Assembly: GCA_030220185.1 (NCBI GenBank)
Contig: JASPKZ010007286.1
Coordinates: 1,426,001 to 1,490,000, forward strand
Direction of reading: 5' to 3'
DNA length: 64,000 bases
Origin: Diploptera punctata
Lineage: Eukaryota > Arthropoda > Insecta > Blattodea > Blaberidae
Shown: piece by piece, positions 52,411 to 62,598 of the stretch
How the letters are laid out: every line of letters starts with the position of its first letter
Position numbering within the stretch: the first letter of the stretch is position 1
Translations under genes and position numbers: made by a program
The notes under the pieces: generated by a model
What the model saw: only the letters and a program-made list of their open reading frames with translations
Database searches by the model: none
Told to the model about the DNA's origin: nothing

Positions 52411-53015
52411 TCTGAATTAGAAAAATTATATTTGCCAAGTGTAATTTTTGGATTATTTACCAAGGAAGTATCGAGTGATGTGTAAATTTATTAGCATGCT
52501 AATGTCCTGAGGATGTCTCTTGTTTATGTGATTGTTGCGCTTCCGTGTTCTAATTGGCAAACCAGAAGTATCAACGCATTTTAAGTGACAGATTGGACAT
52601 GTTGTAATGTACCCAAATATTAATAAAAATCGTTAAAGAAATCGCATCCTACCTAGTAGCTTTCTTTCAGATAGTTGTTTGAAAATTGTTATTAAACCTT
52701 TTATAGAACGAAGAAAACTGTTACAAACCGTTTAAATTATTGTTACCTATTCAATAACATTGGTAACACTTATTTAAGATAATTGATTTGTATTACGGTT
52801 TGTTTCCCGCATCCTCATTTTTCAATGAAATACGCAACAAGCATTGTTGCCAGCTGTACTAACTGTAAATACAATAAATTATAACATGCAATCAGATACA
52901 AGAATTTCGTAATACTAAATCAAATAAATTGAATTTATTCATTTTGGGAGAATTACATTATAATACTATGCATTTGCAGGTTATTAAATAAATTATATTT
53001 TACGTTCTTAAAACA

Positions 53016-53016
<1 letters not shown>
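52411..53016. other. Unassigned stretch
   Basis: No repeat or gene recognised in about 600 bases; possibly single-copy. Confidence 0.4.
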
Positions 53017-53086
<70 letters not shown>

Positions 53087-53100
53087 TATTATTATTATTG
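53017..53100. repeat. (AAT)n microsatellite
   Basis: About 25 AAT units ending in an inverted ATT run. Confidence 0.97.
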
Positions 53101-53127
53101 TTTTATTTATTCTGTCAAGAGTTAACT

Positions 53128-53690
53128 GACTAACTCACTGGCACTCTCGAACCCATAGGTTCATGGCTGCGCGGACATAAGCTCTTCATACATCCCTATC
53201 ATTCCCTGTATAATCCATTTCCCTCAAATCATAGTTAATGTTATTCTCCCACCTCATTCTTGGTCTACCAACTGCGCGTTTTCCCTCTAGTTTTCCTACA
53301 AGAAGCTTCCATGCACGTCTTTTATACCCCATTCGTGTCACATGTCCTGCCCATCGCAGTCTACGAGACTTAACTGTTCTTATTATATCTGGCTGGGGCA
53401 CGCCGTAGCGTAGTGGCTAAGGCACTGAGCTACAAGCCGGAGGGTCGAGGGTTCAAGTCCCGTTGGGGTCAGGATTTTTAAACTGACCCAAACCCTCTGG
53501 CGACACCATGACCCTGGGGTCGACTCAGCCTCTAACTAAAATGAGTACCAGACGCTTGTTCTGGGGGTAAAGGCGGCAGTCACGCAGGGCTGACAACCCG
53601 GCTGACATAAAGTGCCGATTGTCTAGAAAAAGTTGGAGCCTTAACCTCCCCACTACCCGAAGGGCCTCCTGAGGCCTGTTGTGGGATCAC

Positions 53691-53763
<73 letters not shown>

Positions 53764-54190
53764 GTGGCTTCCTATAAAGAACATGTAGTTCATTGTTATG
53801 TAGTCTTCTCCATTCAATTGTCTGTTCATCTCTCTTTGGTCCAAAAAAATTCCTAAGAACTTTATTCTCAAATACTTGTAATCTCCTCTCCTCCCTTAAA
53901 GTAAGAGTCCATGTTTCGCACCCACATAATATAACTGGTAGAACAATAGTTTTATATATTTTCAGTTTAACGTTTTTTTAAAGGAGTTGGGACATCAAGA
54001 GTCTCTGCAATGCATAATAGCACGCATTTCCAGAATTGAGCCTATGTTTAATTTCTTTGTGCATCTCATTCCTATTTGTGATTATTGTTCCTAGGTATTT
54101 GAATTCAGCCACTTCCTCAAAATTTCCCTCATTTGTCATTAGCTGTCCATTTCCATTATATAATGTATTTCTACGTGTTTTCCATGTGTC
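53128..54190 (-). pseudogene. LINE-A 3' part split by SINE-C
   Basis: Minus-strand LINE-A: tail side 53128-53394 (LVGKLEGKRAVGRPRMRW, RRLRWAGHVTRMG), upstream side 53757-54190 (YGCETWTLT region through the FKYLGTIITN region). The SINE removes nothing; the two parts join at TATCTGGCT. Confidence 0.92.
53395..53756 (+). mobile_element. SINE-C inside LINE-A
   Basis: Full plus-strand SINE-C from GGGGCACGCCGTAGCGTAG to GTGGGATCACTTTA, with a long (TTA)n tail (53695-53756). Flanked by ATTATATCTGGCT (53382-53394) and ATTATATGTGGCT (53757-53769). Confidence 0.95.
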
Positions 54191-54404
54191 GCCTGAATAA
54201 ATTAACTTGTTTAAATCCCCGTAATGCTATGAAATATTGGTTATGATGTATTAGTGCCTGGTAATTAAATTAATAGAGACCGGATTATATGCATTTGCAT
54301 GTTGCATATGGATTTGCATGTTGCATATGGATTTGCACATTTAGACCTTTTTCGCATGTCATTGCATATTTCAACTAAAAACTAGTGATAACGCATATTT
54401 TAGA

Positions 54405-54935
54405 ATAGAATAGAATAGAATAGATTTATTTAGCCTGGTGGAGTTAAGGCCATGTGGCCTTCTCTTCCACTCACCAGAACAAGCATATGTTACATATGAA
54501 TACAAAAAAATACAATAATAGTCATATAAAACAGGACAAACATATGTTACACATGAATACAAAAAAATTACAATAATAGTCATATTAAACAGGACAAACA
54601 TGTTACATATGAATACAAAAAAAAATTACAATAATAGTCATATTAAACAGGACAAACATGTTACATATGAATACAAAAAAAAGTTACAATAATAGTCATT
54701 GAACAATTAATTATCTGTCATATTGAATAATAATGAAATTAATGTCTAATAATAGAATGAAACTAAATACAATTAAAATTAAATTAATGACACAATGAAT
54801 AAAAAAGGAATAACATCTCGAATCTACTATGCATAAAAAGAAGAGAAAAAAATACAAAGAAAGTAATAAACTACAATGAATTAATCTACGCTTTTTATAC
54901 AAGGCATTAGGTAAATATATTAACAAATCCTAAGT
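54405..54935 (-). mobile_element. LINE-B 3' UTR with four tandem units, inside hAT-1
   Basis: Minus strand 3' end GTCTGGTGAGTGG-type sequence, hairpin AAGGCC-ACAT-GGCCTT and AGGCTAAATAAATC with a (TCTAT)n tail at 54405-54424. About 58-base units containing AACATATGTTACATATGAAT and ACAATAATAGTCATAT repeat four times at about 54479-54702. Confidence 0.85.
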
Positions 54936-55100
54936 CTATTTTTATTTTCGCGTTATATTGACAACATTTTAAAATTCTACTGTTGTTTTACAATGGACAT
55001 TTCGTGGCCATCAAGTAAACGATTTTGATAGTGCAGAGGGCTTTGGCATTTGTCAGTGCGAGGAAGCATTTAACGATTGCAGTATTAAAAAAACATAACT

Positions 55101-56168
55101 GTGATTAGCTCTCATTTTTTCCATACACCTGCGATTATTAAAAAGCTTGAAACTCGAGGTTTGGCGTTGATTGATTCTATTCAGTCAATGGATAAAATCC
55201 GTCAACTGAACTCCTTATTGCCAGAGGAACTCCCAAGCAAACTTAACCCATTCGTCTCAGAAGACGAGGTACACTCGCTTAACTCTGCCTGTTATATATT
55301 TTGCAATACTTTGTACATCCCTTGGCAGGGTAATATTTTATTAATATTTATCAATAGTAAAGGTATATCTTTTGGCCTTCACCCTTACTGTGATCTCAAG
55401 TACCGTTATCTTTTGTTCGTTTTCAATATCTGAAATTAGACAATGTAATGTATGGTAACTTAAATCCGGTTTCTGATGAAATGCATTGGGAATTTAAACC
55501 TGAAGCGAATGGATTAAGGAAAAGTTTGAAAACATTTTGAACGATAACCCAGACTTTGAACCTTTCTTCTTCTTCTTCTTCTTCTTCTTCTTCTTCTTCT
55601 TCCTTCCTTCCAAGTATTAGGCCAAGGCCTGTTACGATCCTATAGAAAATTTTCCCTCCAGCGTTTCATAGGACGGCCCAGTGATCTTCGTCCTCTTGGT
55701 ATATAATTATAAATAGCTTTGGGGATCCGATTTGAACTCATTCTTTCAAGATGGTGTTTCCAATTTAGTTGGTACTGTTTAATATATTCCAAAATTTGCG
55801 TAGTCTTCAATTCTTTTAAAATATCGGTGTTCCTTTTCCGATCCCATCTGGTGTAACCCGCTGTTCTCCGCATGAATCTCATTTCACAAGCCGTTATTCT
55901 GCTTTCATGTTGTTTCTTAGTGTCCATGCTTCACTTTGAACCTTTATGTCAAATTAATAGTTTTATAAATGGGACGGGCGAGCTTTTGTCAGAAATAATA
56001 AGTGTCAAAATAGCACTCAAATTCAAATACTCCCCAATTACTTCAATTGACGTAGAACGGTCCTTTTCTATTTATAAACATATTTTGAGCGATCGAAGAC
56101 ACAACCTTACTACCGAACATTTGGAACAGTACCTGATTGTTTCTGTTTACAATAGCAGAAAAATGTAG
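55101..56168 (+). pseudogene. hAT-1 transposase remnant, CGGBP1-like type, split by LINE-D
   Basis: First part 55101-55230: FFHTPAIIKKLETRGLALID, RQLNSLLPEELPSKLNPF. After damage, WIKEKFENILNDNPDFEP is cut by the LINE-D insertion (55566-55932), and the frame resumes FEPLCQINSFINGTGELLSE, FKYSPITSIDVERSFSIYKH, ILSDRRHNLTTEHLEQYLIV and a stop at 56168. The YSPITSxDVERSFSxYKxILSDxRxxLTxExLE end is the C-terminal dimerisation region of hAT transposases in the group that gave rise to CGGBP1. The N-terminal zinc finger and catalytic middle are gone. Confidence 0.8.
55566..55932 (-). pseudogene. LINE-D fragment inserted in the hAT transposase
   Basis: Minus strand: TKKQHESRITACEMRFMRRT, RKRNTDILKELKTTQILEYI, NYIPRGRRSLGRPMKRWREN and a stop, then 3' UTR TTTTCTATAGGATCGTAAC, GGCCTAATACTTGGAAG and (GAA)n. 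Flanked by ACTTTGAACCTTT at 55553-55565 and 55933-55945. Confidence 0.95.
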
Positions 56169-56264
56169 AATATTTTAATTTGTGAACAATACTTTTTGCC
56201 TGAAACTGATTGATAATTTATCATTTATCAGTGATAAATCATAATATTAATAAATATATAATAC

Positions 56265-56858
56265 TTACTTACTCTTACTCACTGACACTATCGAACCCGT
56301 AGGTTCATGGCTATTATGCATTGCAGAGACTTTTGATGTTCCAACCCGTTTCAAAAAACGTTAAACTGAAAATATATAAAACTATTATTCTACCAGTTAT
56401 ATTATATGGGTGCGAAACATGGACTCTTACTTTAAGTGAGGAAATGAGATTACGAGTTTTTGAGAATAAAGTTCTTAGGAAAATTTTTGGACCAACGAGA
56501 GATGAACAGACAGGTGAATGGCGAAGACTACATAACAATGAACTACATGGTCTTTATAGGAAGCCAGATATAATAAGAACAGTTAAGTCTCGTAGACTGC
56601 GATGGGCAGGACATGTTACACGTATGGGGAATGAAATACGTGCATGGAAGCTTCTTGTAGGAAAGCCAGAAGGAAAACGCCCAGTTGGTAGACCAAGAAT
56701 GAGGTGGGAGAGCAACATTAACCATGATTTGAGGGAAGTATATTATACAGGGAATGATTGAAAAGCATTAGCTCAGGATAGGGATGTATGGAGAGCTTAT
56801 GTCCGCGCGGCCATGAACCTATGGTTTCGATAGTGCCAGTGAGAAAGTAAGTAAGTAA
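56265..56858 (+). pseudogene. LINE-A 3' part with an inverted 3'-end copy at its 5' side
   Basis: 56310-56858 is a plus-strand LINE-A 3' part, open at 56321-56761 (SKNVKLKIYKTIILPVILYG through RMRWESNINHDLREVYYTGN) until TGG is TGA at 56760. The 45 bases before it (56265-56309) are the reverse complement of the LINE-A 3' end, CTCACTGACACTATCGAACC. Confidence 0.88.
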
Positions 56859-57008
56859 TTATTATGTTAATTTATAAATATAATCATTATTATTTTTTTT
56901 TATTATTTGGTATTGCATATATTGACTTTTTTATGCATATTTTAATTATTTTTCATGCATATTTGCATGCATATTTCGAGCTTGTTATGTTGCATATAAT
57001 CCAGTCTC

Positions 57009-57140
57009 TAGAAATTACAAACCAGCATTTGCATTGATGACTAGAAAATATCTAGTAAAAACCTCTGTCAGGTTGAACCCGAGACCTCCGGAATTCGAGC
57101 CCAAAACGCTACCGCTTGAGCCAAACGACTTGGTGGTTTG
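57009..57140 (-). mobile_element. SINE-M
   Basis: Second copy of the 8068-8203 repeat: ACAAACCAGCATTTGCATTG, AGGTTGAACCCGAGACCTCC, CGCTACCGCTTGAGCC. It abuts the right end of hAT-1. Confidence 0.6.
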
Positions 57141-57579
57141 ATTTATTGTAATAACTTTTAGACCTAACCTAATAATTTAATTTTAGCTCTTAATGCGTCT
57201 CGAACAAGTTTATAAAACAGTGCGAAACCTGGTTGATGGCAATTGTATGCAGATTTTCTACTAGATATGAATCTAGAGCTGTAAAAATGAAATTACTACC
57301 ATTTCCTACATAAAAGATACTCTTTCTCCTCAGAAACTTTCTCCGCAGGAAAAGTTGGTGTGACCGGCGGGCGGGCAACTTCTTTCAGATTATAGGTTAA
57401 TTTCGATTCACTCTCTGCCTTCATCAGGCGACGATCCGGATGGTTGATTCAATTAATCCGATACACCAAGTCGGAAAGGGAACTATCTTGTCACACAAAT
57501 GATCACATAACATTCGTTCCCATGATCTCATCAATCGATATTGAGTAAGCACTTCTCTTTATTTTCGAACAACAGCAAT
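57141..57579. other. Unassigned stretch
   Basis: No recognised repeat or gene. Confidence 0.4.
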
Positions 57580-58215
57580 ACAATTATTATTATTGTTATT
57601 ATATTATTATTATTAATATTATTATCGTAAGTATTATTACTGTTATTATCGTATAAAATGTTGTTTGTGCATGTTTTTTTTAAAATACCCCAGGTTTGTC
57701 TTTCGACATTCCTGGTTTCTCTCCTGGCATGGCGTACTTGTAACCCACTTCTGAGGTTGGGGCGCCTGGAAGGCGGGGTTACGTTGCCCCGATGATATGA
57801 TGGGTGATGATGATAATGGTGCGCCAGGAGAGTCCCTAATCCTAAGCTTAACTTAAGATGAATATGAATAATGATGATTGCGATGGCCATATGATTTCGG
57901 GGACCGTTTGGGCCTTAAAGTTTTCCTGACATTTGTCTTAGAGGTGAGGAAAAACCCCGATAAAAACCTCATCCAGAAAAACTGTCCCGACCGGGGATCG
58001 AACCCGGGCCCGCTGCGTGACAAGGTAGCACGCTACCCCGAGACCACAGCGGTGGACTGTAGCCTATATGAAATATACATTGCTACATTATTGTATCTTT
58101 AACTGTTTATAATTAATATAGTGTATATCTGTATTTGTCAAATATTTATTTGTATTTGTGCTGGTTGAGTGGAAGAGAAGGCCTTATGGCTTTAACTCTG
58201 CCAGAATAAATAAAA

Positions 58216-58216
<1 letters not shown>
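57580..58216 (+). mobile_element. LINE-B-type 3' tail split by SINE-A2
   Basis: 57580-57671 (ATT runs, TATAAAATGTTGTTTGTGCA) and 58057-58216 (TACATTGCTACATTATTG through AATAAATAAAAC) match 47300-47487 as one sequence. Hairpin AAGGCC-TTAT-GGCTTT at about 58180. Confidence 0.8.
57672..58056 (-). mobile_element. SINE-A2 (head 1, tail 2)
   Basis: Minus strand, tail GCGCCTGGAAGGCGGGGTTA, head ending CCACAGCGGTGGAC; B box intact. Confidence 0.9.

Positions 58217-58217
<1 letters not shown>

Positions 58218-58278
<61 letters not shown>
58218..58278. repeat. (ATT)n microsatellite
   Basis: About 20 ATT units, immediately before the LINE-A derivative. Confidence 0.97.
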
Positions 58279-58280
<2 letters not shown>

Positions 58281-58622
58281 CATGGTATCTTTACCTTGTC
58301 GTGGTGGAGTGGCTTGTGTGCTTAAATGATCCTGAGAGCTATGCCGGCGGTAGCATTGCTGCCGATAGGGTTACCCATGCCGGACTGGTCGAAGGTGATA
58401 AGCCAGACGAAATAAGTACCTTGGTCGAAAGAGTGACGATCTTTCACCGTAAAAATACAACCGTCAAGAAATGCGGACATGGGTTCTACTGGGGTAAAAT
58501 TTTCCGGAGGTCAAATAGTCCCCCATTCGGTTCTCCGGGCGGGGACTACTTCAGGGAACCCATGCCAAAGAACCTACGGGTTCGATAGTGCCAGTGAGTA
58601 AGTAAGTAAGTAAGTAAGTAAG
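58279..58622 (+). mobile_element. Short LINE-A derivative (5' end joined to the last 30 bases)
   Basis: Begins CCATGGTATCTTTACCTTG and runs through VEWLVCLNDPESYAGGSIAA to CCCATGCCAAAG, then directly AACCTACGGGTTCGATAG and a (GTAA)n tail. This is the most compact derivative of the four. Confidence 0.92.
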
Positions 58623-58642
58623 TATTATTATTATTACTTAAG

Positions 58643-59393
58643 TAGAGACCGGATGTTAGAGAAAATGCCTACAGTTATTTATTATAGGTATTGTAAAAGT
58701 GACTTCATACAAGTTCATACCGACGACCCTAGAGTTGTTTTCCATGAAGTTAATTTTACCTATAAATGCCTATTTCAGCTTACAATGCCTATGAATGCCT
58801 ATTTGTCATTTTTTATCGTAATTAACTTAGCATTTTAATGAAATTAATTGAAATGGACAAACTTCATGACACATATCTATTATTTTTGATGTTGATAACA
58901 CTGAATTCAGTCTGTAGTCCTCGTTCACAGACACGTGCTTCAAAGACAAAGTCGTGCGACAAGTACGTATGTGTTTTTTTTTTTTTTTTTTTTTTTTACC
59001 TTTAGAATAGTTGTTTCACGATGCCTAAAGAACGGACACGAGTAAAACAGTAAAAGACAAACTGACCAATTTCGTGAAAGAATTTGGTGCGGAAATATTC
59101 TCAAGTGACATTGTTTTGCAAAGTGCGTAAAATTTCAGCGAATTGCGCGAAAAAGTGCCATGTTTCACAGCACGTACACACTGCGACTGCAAAACGTAAG
59201 TATGCTCTTTGTAAAAAGGCAAAGCAAGTTTCAAAATCATCTCTGATATCTTCGTATGGTATTGATAGCATACGTAAGGCTGTACAATTTTACGAGTATG
59301 TTGTAGTCCATTTTTGTAAGAGCCTACTTTGATTTTTTGAGTGCCCTTTTGCCCGCCTATTTTGAACCTTTTAAGTGCCTAACATCCGGACTT
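58643..59393 (+). mobile_element. hAT-2, non-autonomous relative of hAT-1
   Basis: Left end TAGAGACCGGATGTTAG and inverted right end AAGTCCGGATGTTAGG. The first ten bases equal those of hAT-1. TACTTAAG before the left end and TACTTATA after the right end share 6 of 8 bases. Subterminal AATGCCTAT repeats are near the left end. Inside is a zinc-finger coding remnant. Confidence 0.7.
59020..59260 (+). pseudogene. hAT-2 transposase N-terminal zinc-finger remnant
   Basis: Starting at the ATG near 59021 and after frame damage: VKDKLTNFVKEFGAEIFSS, then LFCKVRKISANCAKKCHVSQ and HVHTATAKRKYALCKKAKQV. This resembles the BED-like finger at the N-terminus of CGGBP1-type hAT proteins (FCxxC...H...H); the second Cys is Arg here. 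It complements the C-terminal remnant of hAT-1. Confidence 0.6.
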
Positions 59394-59639
59394 TACTTAT
59401 AATAACAACAGTCATATATTTTTTAAAAAAATATTAAAATACCCGATATATGTCATCCTCAATTAAAATGAATTTCTGTTTTAACAAATTCGTCGATTAG
59501 TTAAAACCATGTAGGCCTTTGAGAACATGTTCCATCTTCGGAATGTTATTTAGTATCAAATAAGTGATTAGCTCAATGTCAGGGCCTCTTCCGAGACAAC
59601 ACGAACACGCCATGCATACACATTCATACTAAACATGGC
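59394..59639. other. Unassigned stretch
   Basis: Nothing recognised. Confidence 0.4.
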
Positions 59640-59757
59640 GAATATGATAATGATGATTATGATGACCAAATTATGTTCGGGGACAGTTTGGGCCTTAAAG
59701 TTTTCTGACATTTGTCTTACAAGTGAGAAAAAATCCCGTAAAAATCATCACCCAGGA
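59640..59757 (-). mobile_element. SINE-A-type middle fragment
   Basis: TTCGGGGACAGTTTGGGCC, TTTTCTGACATTTGTCTTAC and AAAATCCCGTAAAAATCATC match the body of SINE-A/A2; both ends are missing. Confidence 0.75.
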
Positions 59758-60304
59758 ATAAACATGTAATATACATAGAGAGAAAAATGGGACGACTACT
59801 CTACCTTGGGTTACTCCTGTCCTCACAAAACTCCAGTTGTTCTTTCAAAACTTTTCCTTACAGTGTCAGGAAGTGCGGTGCTCGTTAGAAATTCCTTTCT
59901 AAAACCAGACCGGCGTTAAACATAAGTCATTTGTGATGAGGTACTCCGTAGTATGTTAGTTGGGAGTGCATTGCATGTTCCAGTGTTTTAGACAAACAAG
60001 GAAGAGTCTGTAATCGTCAAGGGCTATGGGTGACTTTGGACAAACTAGAGGCATTTTCAAGAGATATTAGAAATGAGGGTTTGTCGCAAGGAGGTTATTT
60101 TTTTATAGGAGAATTGTTATAATTTTCTATTCCTTGGGCTTTAAATTTAATGCGTCACAATGTTCTTTTAACATCATCCGGTGAAAGGCCTATGCAGGAG
60201 AAAATAATTTGTCTTGAGCAAGAAGGGAATATGACACTAGTTCATTTATTGTCCGTTGTTTATGTTGAAAGTTGTTGTCTAAGATAAAAATTAAACTAAA
60301 CTCC
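59758..60304. other. Unassigned stretch
   Basis: No gene or repeat recognised. Confidence 0.4.
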
Positions 60305-60400
60305 GTGTTGTGACAGGCCTAGAAGGCCCTTGGCCTACCAGCTGCTGCTGGTCTCACATCCACATGTGTTAATCACATAGATGAACGGTCTTTCAGCCAC
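60305..60400 (-). mobile_element. SINE-E 3' fragment
   Basis: GACAGGCCTAGAAGGCCCTT, CTGCTGGTCTCACATCCACA and TGTGTTAATCACA; head missing. Confidence 0.75.
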
Positions 60401-60585
60401 TATTGCGTAGACATTATGGTAAAATGGCCATTTAACTAGCTTCTAGTACTAAATATGGAGTTTCTATACGAAATTTGTTTTTTTACATAATTCTATATAG
60501 GGGTCTATTTATTAATTTTGTCAACATGCCAAATAAGTTTGACGTAGTTTGTATAAGTATTAGAATTTTTGCCTGATTTACTTAT

Positions 60586-61070
60586 ATTTTTAATTTAAAA
60601 TTTGTACCTTATAAAACAGTCTTCCTCAACTATACTAATTTCTATTATAAACGTCGTCACACTATTAAAATTCAAGGTATTTCAAAGACATGCTTCATCT
60701 TCAGGAATTCTCATGATTCGTATATTTCTTACAGAAGGCTTTGGCTGTTGGGTGTGTTCTCATTTAGCATATTTTTATTTTCTACTTCCTCGATAATTTC
60801 AGTTTCTTCCAGAGCAAAAATAAATATCCTGGAAGAGATTGAAATGATCAAGAAAGCAGAAAATAAAAATATGCTAAATGAGAACACACCCAACAACCAA
60901 AGCACTTTACAAGAAATGTACAAATCGTTTCAGTGCCATAAGAATTCCTGAGGATGAAGCATGTCTTTGAAAGGCCTAGAATTTTAGTAGCGTGACGACG
61001 TTTATAACAGAAGTTATTATAGTTGAAGACGATTGTTTTATAAGGTAGAAACTTAAAATTGAAACAATTT
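60586..61070. mobile_element. Foldback made of two opposed Penelope-like 3' ends
   Basis: Left arm (about 60586-60820) and right arm (about 60840-61070) are reverse complements: TTATAAAACAGTCTTCCTC with its complement near 61020, ACATGCTTCATCTTCAGGAA with TTCCTGAGGATGAAGCATGT, and AACACACCCAACA near the centre. The right arm reads EMIKKAENKNMLNENTPNNQ on the plus strand, like a PLE C-terminus, and CCTGAGGATGAAGCATGTCT resembles the PLE 3' UTR. There is almost no internal sequence. Confidence 0.6.
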
Positions 61071-61371
61071 TAACTTCAATGGTGTTCAAACATGATTATT
61101 AAAACTATGGATGATTTACTTTATCCCTCCACTTGTTGTCTGTACGTCTGTAAGTCTGACAGTTCTTTACAACTATTGTGTTTTCTGTATGGTGGATCTA
61201 TATTTCCACACGCAAATGGGCACTTTCTGACATCCAGGAGGAGTTGTCCAGTTATAAAATCATGTTAAATGACAATTGCAAATCGTATCATTAAACTGGT
61301 TAAACTTTCTCGTTTAAAGTTATTTTATGCTAATATGTTGTTCTAGAGTGGTTCTGGAGCGCCGTAAATTA
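61071..61371. other. Unassigned stretch
   Basis: Nothing recognised. Confidence 0.4.
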
Positions 61372-61902
61372 CACTGAGCAACAAAAAATAAACGTTTTTG
61401 GTCTCAGAAAGAAAAAATATGTGATTCTGATAGTGTTTTTTTCCTGAATTCAAATATGATATCGGTTTTTCTCCATCACGCAAGGTTTCCGAGAGACGCA
61501 AACACTTTAATATTTTCTACGTTCGTAACTACACAATATTCGAACATTCGGACTCACCTAGAAAGTAAGAAATGACGATTTTCTGCTATATTTCGCCTGT
61601 GGAGCATCCCTCTTGATGGTCCAACAATAATTGGTAAGCATATTAGGATTCCATTTGCCTGGATATCCCTTTTTCATAGCTGAAATCTCCTGAGTTAGCT
61701 CATTTGGTTTTATTTTAGAATGGACAAATGGGCGAAAAAAACTATTATTAAAAAAATAATTATTCAAATCCATTAATTGAAATTGAAATAAAACGAACTG
61801 TGGGTGATGGAGAAATTTCAAATATATATTTGAAAACACGATAAAAAACTGTATTGAGTACAACTATTATTACTCATGAGACAAAAATCATGTTGACCAG
61901 TG
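61372..61902 (-). mobile_element. DNA-1 derivative, copy at 61.4 kb
   Basis: Ends CACTGAGCAACAAAAA and TTGACCAGTG; flanks TTA and TAA. The minus-strand C-terminal remnant at 61567-61695 is open (ISAMKKGYPGKWNPNMLTNY). One ACAATGGAC-type unit. Confidence 0.83.
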
Positions 61903-62558
61903 TAATTAATGAATTAACAGATTAATAAGATTAAAGGGCTATTCTTTACAACTTCTGACGCGACTTTTTTTTTTAATTCCTTCATAAACTCCTGCCAAAT
62001 TTTATTCTTAGGGTTCCATTTTTTAAATTATTTCCCACCGTTTACAATTATTTTTAAATTTTTTCTAACGATTATTTCAATATATTTTATATGATATTTG
62101 CGTAGTTGAAGGCGTAGCAGCCATATTGATTTTAACGAATATTCTAAGAAAAAACAAAGCCAATGTTCCAGTGCAGCCAACATAGAAAATGCACTAATTA
62201 ACTGTACACATATACTTCACAATTTCAGAATTTACTATTTATTTTTGGGCGTTGCATTCTTTCACAGACTCGAGTGCTTAAATTGCGTTATATTAGCTTT
62301 TAGATTGGTCTTTCACAGGTTTGAGTACTAAAATTTGCGTTAGGTTCGCTTTTATGTTCGTTAAATATCGTGTATATATTGACTCCATCCCGTGATTCCA
62401 TAGCGTAAACCGCTTCGCGTTTGTTGGCGCACACGTATAGTGTATGATTGGAACTTCATTAATTTAATATTATTTTGTCAATCTGACGTCATAATCATGA
62501 ATATAGTTTAACAAAAATTTCAGGGAAATGTTTTATGCAATTTTTATCCATCTCCACA

Positions 62559-62559
<1 letters not shown>
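61903..62559. other. Unassigned stretch
   Basis: About 650 bases with no repeat, ORF or RNA-like structure recognised; two similar phrases (TTTCACAGACTCGAGTGCTTAAATT and TTTCACAGGTTTGAGTACTAAAATT, given here only by position 62268 and 62326) suggest a small local duplication. Confidence 0.4.

Positions 62560-62595
<36 letters not shown>

Positions 62596-62598
<3 letters not shown>

Larger units (their letters stand above)
54274..57010 (+). mobile_element. hAT-1 transposon with four kinds of later damage
   Basis: Left TIR TAGAGACCGGATTATATGCA and right TIR (inverted) TAGAGACTGGATTATATGC, the TAGAG start typical of hAT ends. The flanking octamers TAAATTAA and GAAATTAC agree at 6 of 8 positions, consistent with an old 8-bp duplication. 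Subterminal GCATATT/GCATATG repeats occur at both ends. Inside are LINE-B (54405-54935), a broken transposase (55101-56168) split by LINE-D, and LINE-A (56265-56858). Confidence 0.8.

Noticed and set aside
54479..54702. Regularly spaced repeats resembling a CRISPR array
   Set aside because: The units are contiguous without unique spacers, within an insect LINE 3' UTR; a minisatellite explains them.
60668..60980. GGCCTA at 60973 as another insertion event
   Set aside because: The mirrored arm has six different bases at the same place, so this is a substitution or shared length, not a 6-base gain, and it is not flanked by TA on both sides.
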